From: Rheum nobile
Lineage: Eukaryota; Streptophyta; Magnoliopsida; Caryophyllales; Polygonaceae
DNA length: 64,000 nucleotides
Reading direction: 5' to 3'
Assembly (NCBI GenBank): GCA_027886185.1
Contig: WOAB01000056.1
Location: 5,580,001 to 5,644,000 of the forward strand
The notes beneath the pieces are model-generated. The model searched no databases. It was not told the DNA's origin and saw only the letters and a list, made by a program, of their open reading frames with translations. The position numbers and the translations under genes are program-made. Positions 45,394 to 55,503 of this stretch are shown one piece after another (position 1 is the first letter of the stretch; every line of letters begins with the position of its first letter).

Positions 45394-46617
45394 ATGTCAA
45401 CTGAAGATATGCTCCAAGCTCTGGATAAACATTTCAGCACTCACGTCCAAGCTACGACGTCGAGTATCAAGAACATTGAGACACAGATGGGACAGATGGC
45501 TGAGGCGATTACAAGGATCGATGCAAAGATATTGGGAAATCTACCATCTCAAACGGTAGTTAACCCACGGGCAAACGTTAGCGCGGTAACTCTTAGAAGT
45601 GGAAAGCAATTGCATGTCGCTCCTAATGCTGAAGAGGACGACTCGGGAAAAGAGGGTGTTCTGGAGAATGACCGCACGCAGCGGCAAGGTGACTGCACCC
45701 GCGGCGAGCATGATTTGGAAAAACAGAATGTTCTGTCAAGTTCACCGCACCCAGCGGTGGCAACCACCGCACCCGCGGCAAGCGGTACTGTTTCTCGAGA
45801 AAATTCTGGGGATCCACCGCACCCGGCGGTGACCTCTGGCCGCACCCGTGGCGAGACTTTTAGAGCTATTGTTGATCCTTATGTGGACACCTACGTTCGT
45901 CCATACTTTCCCCCTCTCGGTTCCGAGAAGCCACCCACCCCATTCCCAGAGGCGCTCAAGGAGTTGGGCCTTCCAGACGATATTTGGGACCGCAAGGTGC
46001 TTTCTGAGGAAGAATATTTTTTGGGACTGGAGGAATTCAGTGACCAAGAGGAGGAGAGCCGCGATTGCGGAAACAATCCTGCGACGCCCGCCCCTCTCGA
46101 AGATGCCCCGACAGTCCCCGATCCTCTGGAGGCTGCCTATGATGAGTTTGTGCATCTAAACTCCTTCCCGCTTGTCTCGCTGCACCCCGCTACACCCTTC
46201 CCTGAGGCTCTGAAGGACACTAGAATGGTGGAGAACGACAAAAAAATATTTGAAACCTTCAGTGACTGCGCAGAAACCGTTCCCTTGGTCACGCTGGCTG
46301 ACAACACCCCTCGCTGTAAGGAAATGTTAAAGGTGTCGGGCTTGATCAAAAAGAAACTGAAGGGAAAGCACAAGAAGGAGGCCTTGATTCAAGTGGTGAA
46401 TTTTTATATGCTGGATACGGGGCAAGATAAGCATACAGGCCCTGAGATGCTGGGTAGACCGTTTTTGAAGATGGCAAGTGTATTCATAGATATGAACAGC
46501 GGCCCAACCATCATGAAGTGCACAATTATGGGGGTCACGCTCAATCGGGAGTATACAAAGAGGCATCCCCCTGATCCAGGCCCCAGGAGTTTAGTTGCTA
46601 TGAGCAAACCAAGTTGA
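45394..46617 (+). CDS. Athila gag / gag-pol junction remnant, 407 aa
   Basis: The largest real coding frame in the window. Residues about 1-55 are helical (MLQALDKHFSTHVQ... IKNIETQMGQMAEAI), followed by NLPSQTVVNPRANVSAVTLR, a signature of Athila/Tat gag C-termini. The middle (75-330) is acidic, Pro-rich and low-complexity, with two PFPEALK boxes (about residues 190 and 269). Near the end EMLGRPFLKMASVFIDMNSG (about 350-369) matches the segment after the retroviral-type protease. The protease Asp-Thr/Ser-Gly site itself and all of RT, RNase H and integrase are deleted. It could make a structural fragment but not a working replication machinery. The GC-rich PHPAV/TRGE codons come from CCGCACCC-type repeats also found in the LTR. 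Confidence 0.82.
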   Translation: MSTEDMLQALDKHFSTHVQATTSSIKNIETQMGQMAEAITRIDAKILGNLPSQTVVNPRANVSAVTLRSGKQLHVAPNAEEDDSGKEGVLENDRTQRQGDCTRGEHDLEKQNVLSSSPHPAVATTAPAASGTVSRENSGDPPHPAVTSGRTRGETFRAIVDPYVDTYVRPYFPPLGSEKPPTPFPEALKELGLPDDIWDRKVLSEEEYFLGLEEFSDQEEESRDCGNNPATPAPLEDAPTVPDPLEAAYDEFVHLNSFPLVSLHPATPFPEALKDTRMVENDKKIFETFSDCAETVPLVTLADNTPRCKEMLKVSGLIKKKLKGKHKKEALIQVVNFYMLDTGQDKHTGPEMLGRPFLKMASVFIDMNSGPTIMKCTIMGVTLNREYTKRHPPDPGPRSLVAMSKPS

Positions 46618-47990
46618 GATGGAGTAATATGTCAAGCCATGACAATAACTATGGCGCTGTCCGGGAGGCAACCCGAGGTATGTTTTTCTTTTCTTGCTTT
46701 TCTTTCTTTGTTTTTGCATTTTCTTTAGTGTGTTTTTGCTTTGTTTTTGTTCTTGTTTTTGTTTCCGACTAACCTGCAGGGAAGAGACCCATGCCTATTG
46801 AAGAAGGTGTTTCCACACCAATGTAAGTCTCTTCCTTCCCTACACTAATAAACTCTCCGAAAAAACCTTAAACGGGGAGCAAAAAAAAAAAAAATCCGAA
46901 AAAAAAAGAATAATCGGAATTAGAAAAAAAAAAAAAAAATTGTACCAAGGCCAGCTGTCCAGAGTTTCTCATGGAGACGGTGCGCATCATGTTGTCAAGG
47001 AGGATACACTTACCCTACACATTATTTGACAACGATGATGGCCCTATAATTGACAGTTGAGGAGGAGGAACACTAGAGCCCCCATCAAGATCATATATGG
47101 GCTCCATCATGTGTTCCTAGAAGGCCATGCAACCCCGACATCCTTGCTATGCCACTACTCACCAAAGTGGTTTCCTCATGGTTGCACGGTAGATGAAGAT
47201 CATGGAGTATTGAAGACGCACGCTCAACACCCGAGACATGTGCGTCTATTGAAGACCGCCAGCAACAAAGGAAGTGTCCAAGCCAGCTCGGCGACGTTGT
47301 GAGTTATTTTTTGCTTTTCCCTGTGCTCTATTCTTTTGTCTTTCATTACATTGAGGACAATGCAAAGTTTAAGTATGGGGGAGGGTTTTATACTTGCTAC
47401 GTCGCTGAGGAGAAAAAGAATAAAGAAAAAAGCCAAAAATTGAAAAAAGGCATACATAAAAATCCTGGGATAGGTCGAAAACCCGAAAGGGCGGCCTAGG
47501 CAATAAGCAGGTGGCTTGGACCAGCATTAGGCTGAGGTAATATGAGGTCAAGAGTGACGTGATCTTATGTGAGCACATCTTTGAAAAAATATGAGTGGCT
47601 TGGTGAAAACCCGAAAGGGCGCCTTGGCAAAATGAGCGAAAAAGAAGAAGAGTGATTTTAGGATTTCTCATTATTCTTGGCGAGGCGTCATAAGAAGAGG
47701 AGTCAAAGAAGGATTGTCGGGTAGGTCACTCTGGGAGACATAAGAAGTCATAGATGGAGGCTAGGATTAGAGGTTACTCACACTATTGGATGTCCGGGTT
47801 AAGCTTGGGGGAAGTACTCTGCTTGCCCCTTAAGCTTGTTGAGTATGGATGTGTTGTAGATGAGATTGGTGCCAGGAGCTTTGGCATGGGTTAGGTGACT
47901 CTTAGTTGGAGGATATGCTTCCTGAGACCTTGGGTGCTGCATTGGAGGAGTAGACTCTTTATTAGTTTACTCGAGGACGAACAAAGGTCT
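46618..47990 (+). other. Non-coding 3' interior of Athila element
   Basis: Contains the Athila signature GGGAGGCAACCCGAGG (46664-46679), two A-rich runs (46880-46940), a polypurine-like AAGTATGGGGGAGGG (47371-47385), and two copies of a GAAAACCCGAAAGGGCG-(G)CCTNGGCAA motif (about 47470 and 47604). Short frames here (77-100 codons) show no envelope-like features such as a signal peptide or membrane anchor. This is the space where Athila elements may carry an env-like gene; none is recognisable. Confidence 0.65.
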
Positions 47991-48003
47991 AAGCATGGGG
48001 GAG
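47991..48003 (+). other. Polypurine tract of Athila element
   Basis: AAGCATGGGGGAG, two bases before the 3' LTR start TGATAAG at 48006. Confidence 0.88.
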
Positions 48004-48005
48004 TT

Positions 48006-49475
48006 TGATAAGCACTACTTTATAGGGCTTAAGTAAGAGTCATTAGAGGGTTTATTGGTGCCACTCGGATAGATTTAGACACATTCATGTGTATGGAGTT
48101 TGGGGGCGAAGTTTGGTGTTTTTGGAGGTGTTTGAGCTGTTTTGGAGATCATAGGAGATCATAGGAAGCCACAAGGAGAAGACGCCAAGGAAGTGAAGAG
48201 AAGAGTAGAAGAATAGTGTGTTGAATTCAAATGGTTCGTTCTCTCTACTCAGATGTCCAAATGGAGTGATTCCCATACGAGGAGTTAGATCTTGAAGTCT
48301 ACTGCAAGTCCTCAAAATATGAGCGCAATCCGAGTTGGGAATCAAAAGTTATGGCATTTTTACTGAAGTGTCGTAGAAGCTGAAGTACTGGAATCCCACC
48401 GCACCCAGCGGTGGGCACTGCCGCACCCGCGGCGAGGTCGTCAGAGAACTGGAGTTTCTGTTAAATGGCCGCACCCGGCGGTGGAGCCAACGCACCCGCA
48501 GTGGAGACGCGCTGAAGATCTTCTTTGCGAGTTTTTAATTCCGTGTTCTTTTAATTCCGAACATTTGTTTCCAAGTTTGTTATTCCCTTTTATTTATTTC
48601 TGGATTATTTGCCCTAGTATTTAAGGTTATTTCTAAGACTTTATTTAGGTTATCTTTTGTTTTGCCACGAAGAACTCTAGTTGCCACCTTTCTACGTTTT
48701 TCTCTCACAAACCCTAATGGAGAACTAAACCTCCATTGTTGCACTTGACAGTTTGAAGCCAACAATTGATTGGTTGTGAGTTTTCTACTCTTGTTCATTT
48801 TCCTATCTAGTTGGATTAATTCTCTTATGCTTAAATGTTTATTGGTTTATGTTGATTTATCTAGAGTAGCTACCTAGGTTTATTGATATCTTCCTAATTG
48901 CTAGGACTTGTGATTCCGGGTTCGGGTTGCATATCTAGTAGCGAACACGATTATGCGTATAGGGGATCCGAGCGCATAATTGTGAGAGAGAGTTAATTGC
49001 ATGCTTATAGTAACGGGTTGTTTCTATTGCATGTGTCTTGTTAATCCTTGGTTGAATGCTATTGCTTTATTGAGTTCTGAAGGTTTTCGGATTTGATTTA
49101 GTAATAAGTACTATTAGGGCTGGTAGAACTAATAGTTATCTAAGATCAGGATAAGAACAACTATAGGAAAGTTGAGAACTTGAGATTGATAGAATTCCGT
49201 GATCGACCTATCTATTATTGTGTGGATCTCTGTTGAGTGTGGCGCTTTTTCCCATCATATTTACAACCTTTTCCTGCGAACTTATTTACTTGTTTCCTTA
49301 TTGCTTGTTACGAGAAACACAAACAAACCCCCCCCCCCTAGTTCCTAGTTGGTGATAACAAATTGCATAAGTTGATAACCTGACTCTCTGTGGGATCGAC
49401 CCTGACTTGCTTGCTATACTACTTAGTAGGTATTTTGGGATTTATTTGATAGGCATCACGACTTTAGCCCTGTCA
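48006..49475 (+). repeat. 3' LTR of Athila-type element
   Basis: 1,470 bp, highly similar to the 5' LTR, with a longer C run (about 49327-49338) and scattered substitutions. Its last 582 bases match bases 1-582 of the window. Confidence 0.93.
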
Positions 49476-50748
49476 GTTGGTTTCCCACTTTAAGGGTGCG
49501 GGCCAACACGGGATAGGTTGGGACTGGGCGGCGCCGGTTGCTTTCCCACCTTGAGGGTGCGGGGCACGGGGTGGCTGGTCCAGGTCCTCCATGGTTGTTT
49601 TCCCACCTTGCGGGTGCGGGGCAACATGGGATAGGTCGGGGCATTGATCGTCTCACCCGTTTGCTTGATAGTTGTGTGTGATTGGTTGTGTGTGATTAGT
49701 TGTTGTGTGTGTGTTGGCAAATTGTGTATGTGTTGGATTGTGTGTGTTGACTTTTGTGTGTGTATTGACAGTTGTGTGTGTTGGATGGTGTGTGTTGACA
49801 GTTCTGTGTGATTGGCTGTTGTGTGTGATTGGTTGTGTGTGATTGGCTGTTAGGTGTGATTGGTTGTTGTGTGTGTGTTGACAGTTGTGTGTATTGACCT
49901 TTGTTGTGTTGGCAGTTGTATGAGTTGGATTGTGTGTTGACAGTTGTGGGCGTTGACAGTTGTGTGTGTTGACATTTATGTATAGTGACAGTAGTGAGTT
50001 CGGTATGTTTGGTTAGCCTTGGTTACATGTTAGTAGTAAGATATGTATATATGTTTTGTAAGTTGATAATTGATGTGTTAATAGTAGAGAAATTAGATTG
50101 GACCGTTCTATTCGTTTATGCTTGAGATGAGATTGAGGTTGGATTGAAGAGGTTAGTATAGGGTAGAGTTGTATAAGGATGTGTAATGGTTGATTTATGT
50201 GATAAGGTGTGCTTGTGTTTTGACGCGTGACTTATATTGATTGGTCAGTATGATATTGTATATATTATATATATATTGATTGGCATATTGTTGGTATTAT
50301 CTGATTGTTGTGATAAATCTTTGGATTTCAACTGTTTTGGCTTGGCTAGTCTTGCCATAGTCTTTCACGAGACTGACCAACTGCGGTCTACGTGCCGTGG
50401 TTGGCTGGGGTATCGGGTCCCCCAGTCAATCAGGCTTTGCAGATTTAGCGCCAGCAAGGAGGATCCTGATCACCGTCGGTTTGGACTTTGACTAGGTTGT
50501 GCGTGTCGTTTTGGTTTTGGACCTTGTATGGGTCGAACTTGTTGTATTGGTTTTGGTTTGTAAATTGTTGTATTTCAGTATGTTAAGTTGTTTGTGGTTT
50601 CAAACACCGGACAGGTTTTACAGGTTTTCCGCTGTTGCTTTTGATATTTATAATTTATATGGGTTATGTTTTGCAAAAAAATTATTTCACCCGCCTTATA
50701 GTCCTTCGGGACTATGGCACTGTAGCACCTCTGGCCCGGGGTGTTACA

Positions 50749-52949
50749 ACCGTATTGCTCGAAAGAAATTTTATTGAGAAAGGACCAAGCCGATTCCTGA
50801 AATGGTTGCTTCATTACATTTGCGGATTACCAGGTATAAAACTTCAATAAAACTATTAATGTAATACTCGAGAATTTTTTTGTAGAAAACGAGTTTGGGT
50901 TTACTTACAATTTTGTTCTAACTTATTCTGGTGGAGTCAATATATTTTATGCTTATTATAATTATAATTGATTTCATGACTTCAGAATTTGAGTTTTTGT
51001 CCGTTTCGTGGAATAAAGGAAATTGATAATCTCGGGTGTTATGATTCTAGTGAATGTTTTCCATATGAAGTTATGTATTTTTAGAGGGGATAGGTGTCTA
51101 AGATGAGGAGTTCTATGTAGAGTTGGGATTATGAGGTTGAATATGGGATCTTGTTGATTTGACGAAAAAATTATCATCGTACGATAATTTTTATACAAGA
51201 CGGTTCTCTATATTCATTTTGGGAATATGAATCTTTACAATTTTGGTAATTATATGTGGAGGTAAAAGTTTTTGGAGGTTGAGGATATTTCATTTACGAT
51301 CTGTTGTAATGAAGTGAGATACGTTAAGATTGATATTGATGTTATTAAAATATGGTTGGAGTATACAATTTTGAATCCAATGGTCATTCAGATTTTGATT
51401 GTATTTTCATTCCTGAGCTCCCAAAATATGCCTTTATTAAATGTCTCCCGAATGTGGAGTAATCATATAAATTGTCATGATTGTTTTGATTTCTTTTTAT
51501 AAGAAAATATATGAGAGGATCAAGTAATCATACGAACTAACAATCAAAATCACAATGATATTGTATTTCCATTCCTGAGCTGAGCTCCCAAGGGTTTGAC
51601 ATTATCACTTTTGAAGATACTTTAGATTGATGATCAAATGAATGAGAGTCTTGACACCAATATATAATAAATACCACAATGATATTTTATTACATGTAGA
51701 TATAAGAAATCTCTCTTTAATAAGAAGGGCATAAAAGAACAAAACATGAAACCAATCATTTATTTTTTAGTAGGTGTATCACTCGTAGGTTTATCTTATT
51801 GATCTGTGATAAACAACTGTTGGTTGCATCTATTAACCAACCATAGGCACGCGGGCAACACGGTTTTGACCATTCAAAAAAACCCAGACTCGGTTGCAAC
51901 AAAAATCTCCAGTTCCAGCGCCTCCTGGCCGCAACAACATAGCTCTTACAATCGGGCTCTCCGCCTCTATTATTGCCTTTGCTTTGGCCCCGTCTTTTCC
52001 CACCAGCTCCGGCCACCTACTCTTCCCTATAGACATTTCAAAAATATAAAATATCAATTAATCCAACCTATATATAAGAATTTGATTAAATTGATTATGT
52101 ACTAGAAGAAGGTTTAGGGTGCATGCATGGTCCTTGACAACACATTGAGCCGGTGCAAGAAAGGCATGGCGGGTAAGGATATTGATGCCCTGGCATTTAT
52201 ATATATTTTCTTGATTAATTTTTCTTTTGGTTGATTTCTCCATTGTTGATCTTCATACTTGTTTATATAGGCACCACTAATGTGTTTGACCTTTTGATGT
52301 TGTGTTTGAATATGCATGAATGGAATTGATTGAAAATATTCATCAAATCGCATCCTTCATAAAGATTTGATTTTTTTAATAAAATCGTGTGTAGCCTTAA
52401 CTTGTGCAATGTACATAGTCCATTAAGTGTTTCATGAAATAAATACATTCTATCAAATTAATGCCCTAATATAAACTCCATAATTGGCCAAACCTTTTCT
52501 TAATTAAACAAAAACACAAATTACTTTTTTATAGATTTGATCAAACCATTTAAAACATTGAATTAGGAGAACAAAATAGTTTTTTTGCAAAAAGAAAAAT
52601 GATAACCGTATTGCTCGAAAGAAATTTTATTGCGAAAGGACCAAGCCGATTCCTGAAATGGTTGCTTCATTACATTTGCGGATTACCAGGTATAAAACTT
52701 CAATAAAACTATTAATGTAATACTCGAGATTTTTTTTGTAGAAAACGAGTTTGGGTTTACTTACAATTTTGTTCTAACTTATTCTGGTGGAGTCAATATA
52801 TTTTATGTTTATTATAATTATAATTGATTTCATGACTTCAGAATTTGAGTTTTTGTCCGTTTCGTGGAATAAAGGAAATTGATAATCTCGGGTGTTATGA
52901 TTCTAGTGAATGTTTTCCATATGAAGTTATGTATTTTTAGGGGGATAGG
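50749..52949 (+). repeat. Inhibitor tandem array, piece 4
   Basis: One complete unit (copy 10) plus the start of the next. It matches 1884-3495, except that it keeps about 590 bp lost in that copy. It ends with ATAGG (52945-52949) at the LTR stub. Confidence 0.92.
51833..52036 (-). CDS. Potato inhibitor I family serine protease inhibitor, copy 10
   Basis: Intact frame with Asn27 to Ser as its only change, shared with copy 1 and consistent with the 48.9-kb block duplication. Unlike copy 1 it keeps Pro37 and its whole upstream region. Confidence 0.85.
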   Translation of the reverse strand: MSIGKSRWPELVGKDGAKAKAIIEAESPIVRAMLLRPGGAGTGDFCCNRVWVFLNGQNRVARVPMVG

Positions 52950-53160
52950 TGAAATACCCCAAACAAGTCGATCATGGCATTTTGGTAAATTAATTATGGA
53001 TTTTGTTAAAAGGGGGTAAAATGGAAATTGGGGGTTAAATCCCTAAATGGGGTTCGGTCTCTCTCCCTCGTGTGATTCCCAGCTGAGCAGCTCTCCGACT
53101 CTTTCTTCCCGAACGGATTCGAGCTCTCTCCCTGCTCAGCTTCTTCCCGGCGAGCTCACC
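52950..53160 (+). mobile_element. 211-bp stub of chromovirus-type LTR
   Basis: Identical in type to the first 211 bases of element 1 (TGAAATACCCC... to GGCGAGCTCACC) and inserted at the same unit position after ATAGG. It breaks off in mid-LTR directly into TGTCTAAG of the unit, with the second ATAGG lost. This is the remains of the same insertion after a deletion of nearly the whole element. Confidence 0.9.
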
Positions 53161-53700
53161 TGTCTAAGATGAGGAGTTCTATGTAGAGTTGGGATTATGA
53201 GGTTGAATATGGGATCTTGTTGATTTGACGAAAAAATTATCGTCGTACGATAATTTTTATACAAGACGGTTCTCTATATTCATTTTGGGAATATGAATCT
53301 TTACAATTTTGGTAATTATATGTGGAGGTAAAAGTTTTTGGAGGTTGAGGATATTTCATTTACGATTTGTTGTAATGAAGTGAGATACATTAAGATTGAT
53401 ATTGATGTTATTAAAATATGGTTGGAGTATACAATTGTGAATCCAATGGTCATTCAGATTTTGATTGTATTTCCATTCCTGAGCTCCCAAAATATGCCTT
53501 TATTAAATGTCTCCCGAATGTGGAGTAATCATGTAAATTGTCATGATTGTTTTGATTTCTTTTTATAAGAAAATATATGAGAGGATCAAGTAATCATACG
53601 AACTAACAATCAAAATCACAATGATATTGTATTTCCATTCCTGAGCTGAGCTCCTAAGGGTTTGACATTATCACTGTTGAAGATACTTTAGATTGATGAT
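53161..53700 (+). repeat. Inhibitor tandem array, piece 5 (partial unit)
   Basis: Part of a unit from TGTCTAAG to GATTGATGAT, with the inverted repeat and the internal direct repeats but without an inhibitor frame. The unit resumes at 55026 and reaches copy 11. Confidence 0.9.
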
Positions 53701-55025
53701 TGATAAGCGGTATTTTACATAGCGCTACTAGTAGTTATTAGCATATTATTGAGGAGATTTGGATTTGATTTATGGGAATTTTCTGTAATCCGGAGAAAAG
53801 GTGAGAAGTGGTTAAATCATAGGATTTACAGAGTTTTGGAGGTAAGTTGGTGTTTGAGGTGCGGAGCTGCATTGTGGATGTTTTTGGAAGCACTTACGAG
53901 TTGAAGACGGTGCCCGAAGTCATATAGGAAAGCTGATGATCAGAAGACAGTAGTTGCTGAAGTCCAAAACGGCGACCGGAGGCGATCGCGGTTGGTCGCG
54001 GTTTTCCAAAAGGGCGACCGGAGGCAATCGTTGTTGGTCGCGGTTTTCCAAAAGGGCGACCAGCGGTTAGAAGATTTCCAGCAGAACCTTGGGGAGCACA
54101 AACCGCGATCCCCCGCGATCGCTGTTGGTTGCGGTTTTCTGAGCGACTGAACAGTTTCCGATTTTCTCGAACTGCTTGGCTGTTTCGTTTTGTTTAATTA
54201 GTAGGTATTTAAGGAGCTCGGATTAGGGTTTTTGAGGCACGTCCATACCTAGCCTCTTGGCAGTTTTCTTCCTTTCTTTTCTCTCAAGAACACTTAGATT
54301 TCTTTTCTCTCTTTTGGATTTGTATTGGTTTTGAAGAACAAAGTTCCTGTTTTACCTAGCGTGGAAGCACAAGGTTGACTTGGTTGTAAGGTTTATTTCT
54401 CTTGTTCATCCTTTTGGATTTGGTATTGATTTCCTTGAGCATATTTCTATTACTATCTATTTTGCTAGATTGATCACCTAGTCTAAATCTATAGTAATTT
54501 AGGTGCTAGATTTGGGATAGACGGTGGAATCCCTAATCATAGGTAGCAACCACAATTGCATGAAATTGGTAAATTGAGTTCAATTGTGAAAAGGAAATTG
54601 ATTTGCATGACATACTTGCGGTGTTGAGTCTTGTTTGCAATCCATTAATCTTATACTCTATGCTATTGATTGAACCAACTTAGGAGGTCTTCTAGGTTAT
54701 CAATTAGTAAGTGTTAGCAAGACCGGATGGCTTGCTAATATAAAGAAGATCAGAATTGGAACAAATCCATAGGATAAATATGAACATGAGAAGAATCTAT
54801 GATCAACTTGGTTAACCTTTGTGTGGAAACTTGCTAGGTGAAGCTCCCTTTCTTCATATTTACTTAAACTTGATTCGGTGTTGTTTTATTTGAGTAGTTT
54901 TAGTAGAAAACCAAATCCCCCCCCCCATTTGTTCTTTAAAGTTGATAAATTAGTAATTACATAGAAATTGACGTGTTAATTCCCTTGGGTTCGACTCCTT
55001 ACTTGTATGCCATACTCTAGTTGCA
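53701..55025 (+). mobile_element. Athila-like solo LTR, copy 1
   Basis: Starts TGATAAGCGG. It has a GC-rich tract of GCGACCGGAGGCGATCGCGG-type repeats (53965-54150), a C run (about 54917-54925) and the Athila-style end block (GGTTCGACTCCTTACTTG, 54988-55006). It ends ...TAGTTGCA without the longer tail of the other Athila LTR, so the 3' end may be truncated. There is no internal region. It is flanked not by a 5-bp duplication but by 76-bp direct repeats of unit sequence (53625-53700 and 55026-55101). Confidence 0.82.
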
Positions 55026-55299
55026 TATTGTATTTCCATTCCTGAGCTGAGCTCCCAAGGGTTTGACATTATCACTTTTGAAGATACTTTAGATTGATGA
55101 TCAAATGAATGAGAGTCTTGACACCAATATATAATAAATACCACAATGATATTTTATTACATGTAGATATAAGAAATCTCTCTTTAATAAGAAGGGCATA
55201 AAATAACAAAACATGAAACCAATCATTTATTTTTTAGTAGGTGTATCACTCGTAGGTTTATCTTATTGATCTGTGATAAACAACTGTTGGTTGCATCTA

Positions 55300-55503
55300 T
55301 TAACCAACCATAGGCACGCGGGCAACACGGTTTTGACCATTCAAAAAAACCCAGACTCGGTTGCAACAAAAATCTCCAGTTCCAGCGCCTCCTGGCCGCA
55401 ACAACATAGCTCTTACAATCGGGTTCTCCGCCTCTATTATTGCCTTTGCTTTGGCCCCGTCTTTTCCCACCAGCTCCGGCCACCTACTCTTCCCTATAGA
55501 CAT
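55300..55503 (-). CDS. Potato inhibitor I family serine protease inhibitor, copy 11
   Basis: Consensus protein. The Athila-like LTR lies about 275 bp beyond the stop codon, past the two candidate poly(A) signals, so it need not disturb the transcript. Confidence 0.85.
   Translation of the reverse strand: MSIGKSRWPELVGKDGAKAKAIIEAENPIVRAMLLRPGGAGTGDFCCNRVWVFLNGQNRVARVPMVG

Larger units (their letters stand above)
43569..49475 (+). mobile_element. Athila-type Ty3/gypsy element, internally deleted
   Basis: A 5,907-bp element with TGATAAG...CTGTCA ends and target duplication GTTGG (43564-43568 and 49476-49480). LTRs of 1,465 and 1,470 bp, a tRNA-Asp primer site, a gag-type frame and a polypurine tract are present, but reverse transcriptase, RNase H and integrase are all missing from the 2,972-bp interior. 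Athila identity rests on the TGATAAG start, tRNA-Asp primer, gag motifs and the GGGAGGCAACCCGAGG signature after the coding region. It is non-autonomous. Confidence 0.93.
41765..50748 (+). mobile_element. Chromovirus-type solo LTR carrying a nested Athila element
   Basis: Starts TGAAATACCCC, ends CCCGGGGTGTTACA and is flanked by ACCGT (41760-41764 and 50749-50753). After removing the nested element (43569-49475) and one GTTGG, about 3.07 kb remain, the length of a single LTR. There is no internal region, so it is a solo LTR made by recombination between two LTRs of one element. It has a CT-rich start (41870-41910), intron-like GT-AG segment (42322-42622), GT microsatellite (42979-43012) and the TTCG hairpin near 50700. 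It is more diverged from the other LTRs than they are from each other. Confidence 0.92.

Noticed and set aside
45074..45559. 161-codon frame overlapping the gag start
   Set aside because: It is in a different frame from gag. The gag frame carries the family motifs (PGWRDHPN, VSAVTLRSGK); this one does not.
47057..47302. Possible env-like protein in the Athila 3' interior
   Set aside because: Only 81 codons, with no signal peptide, membrane anchor or coiled coil; nothing beyond position supports it.
53965..54150. GC-rich repeats as an rDNA or CpG-island promoter
   Set aside because: They are part of an Athila-like LTR, recur in its duplicates and show no rRNA similarity or gene downstream.
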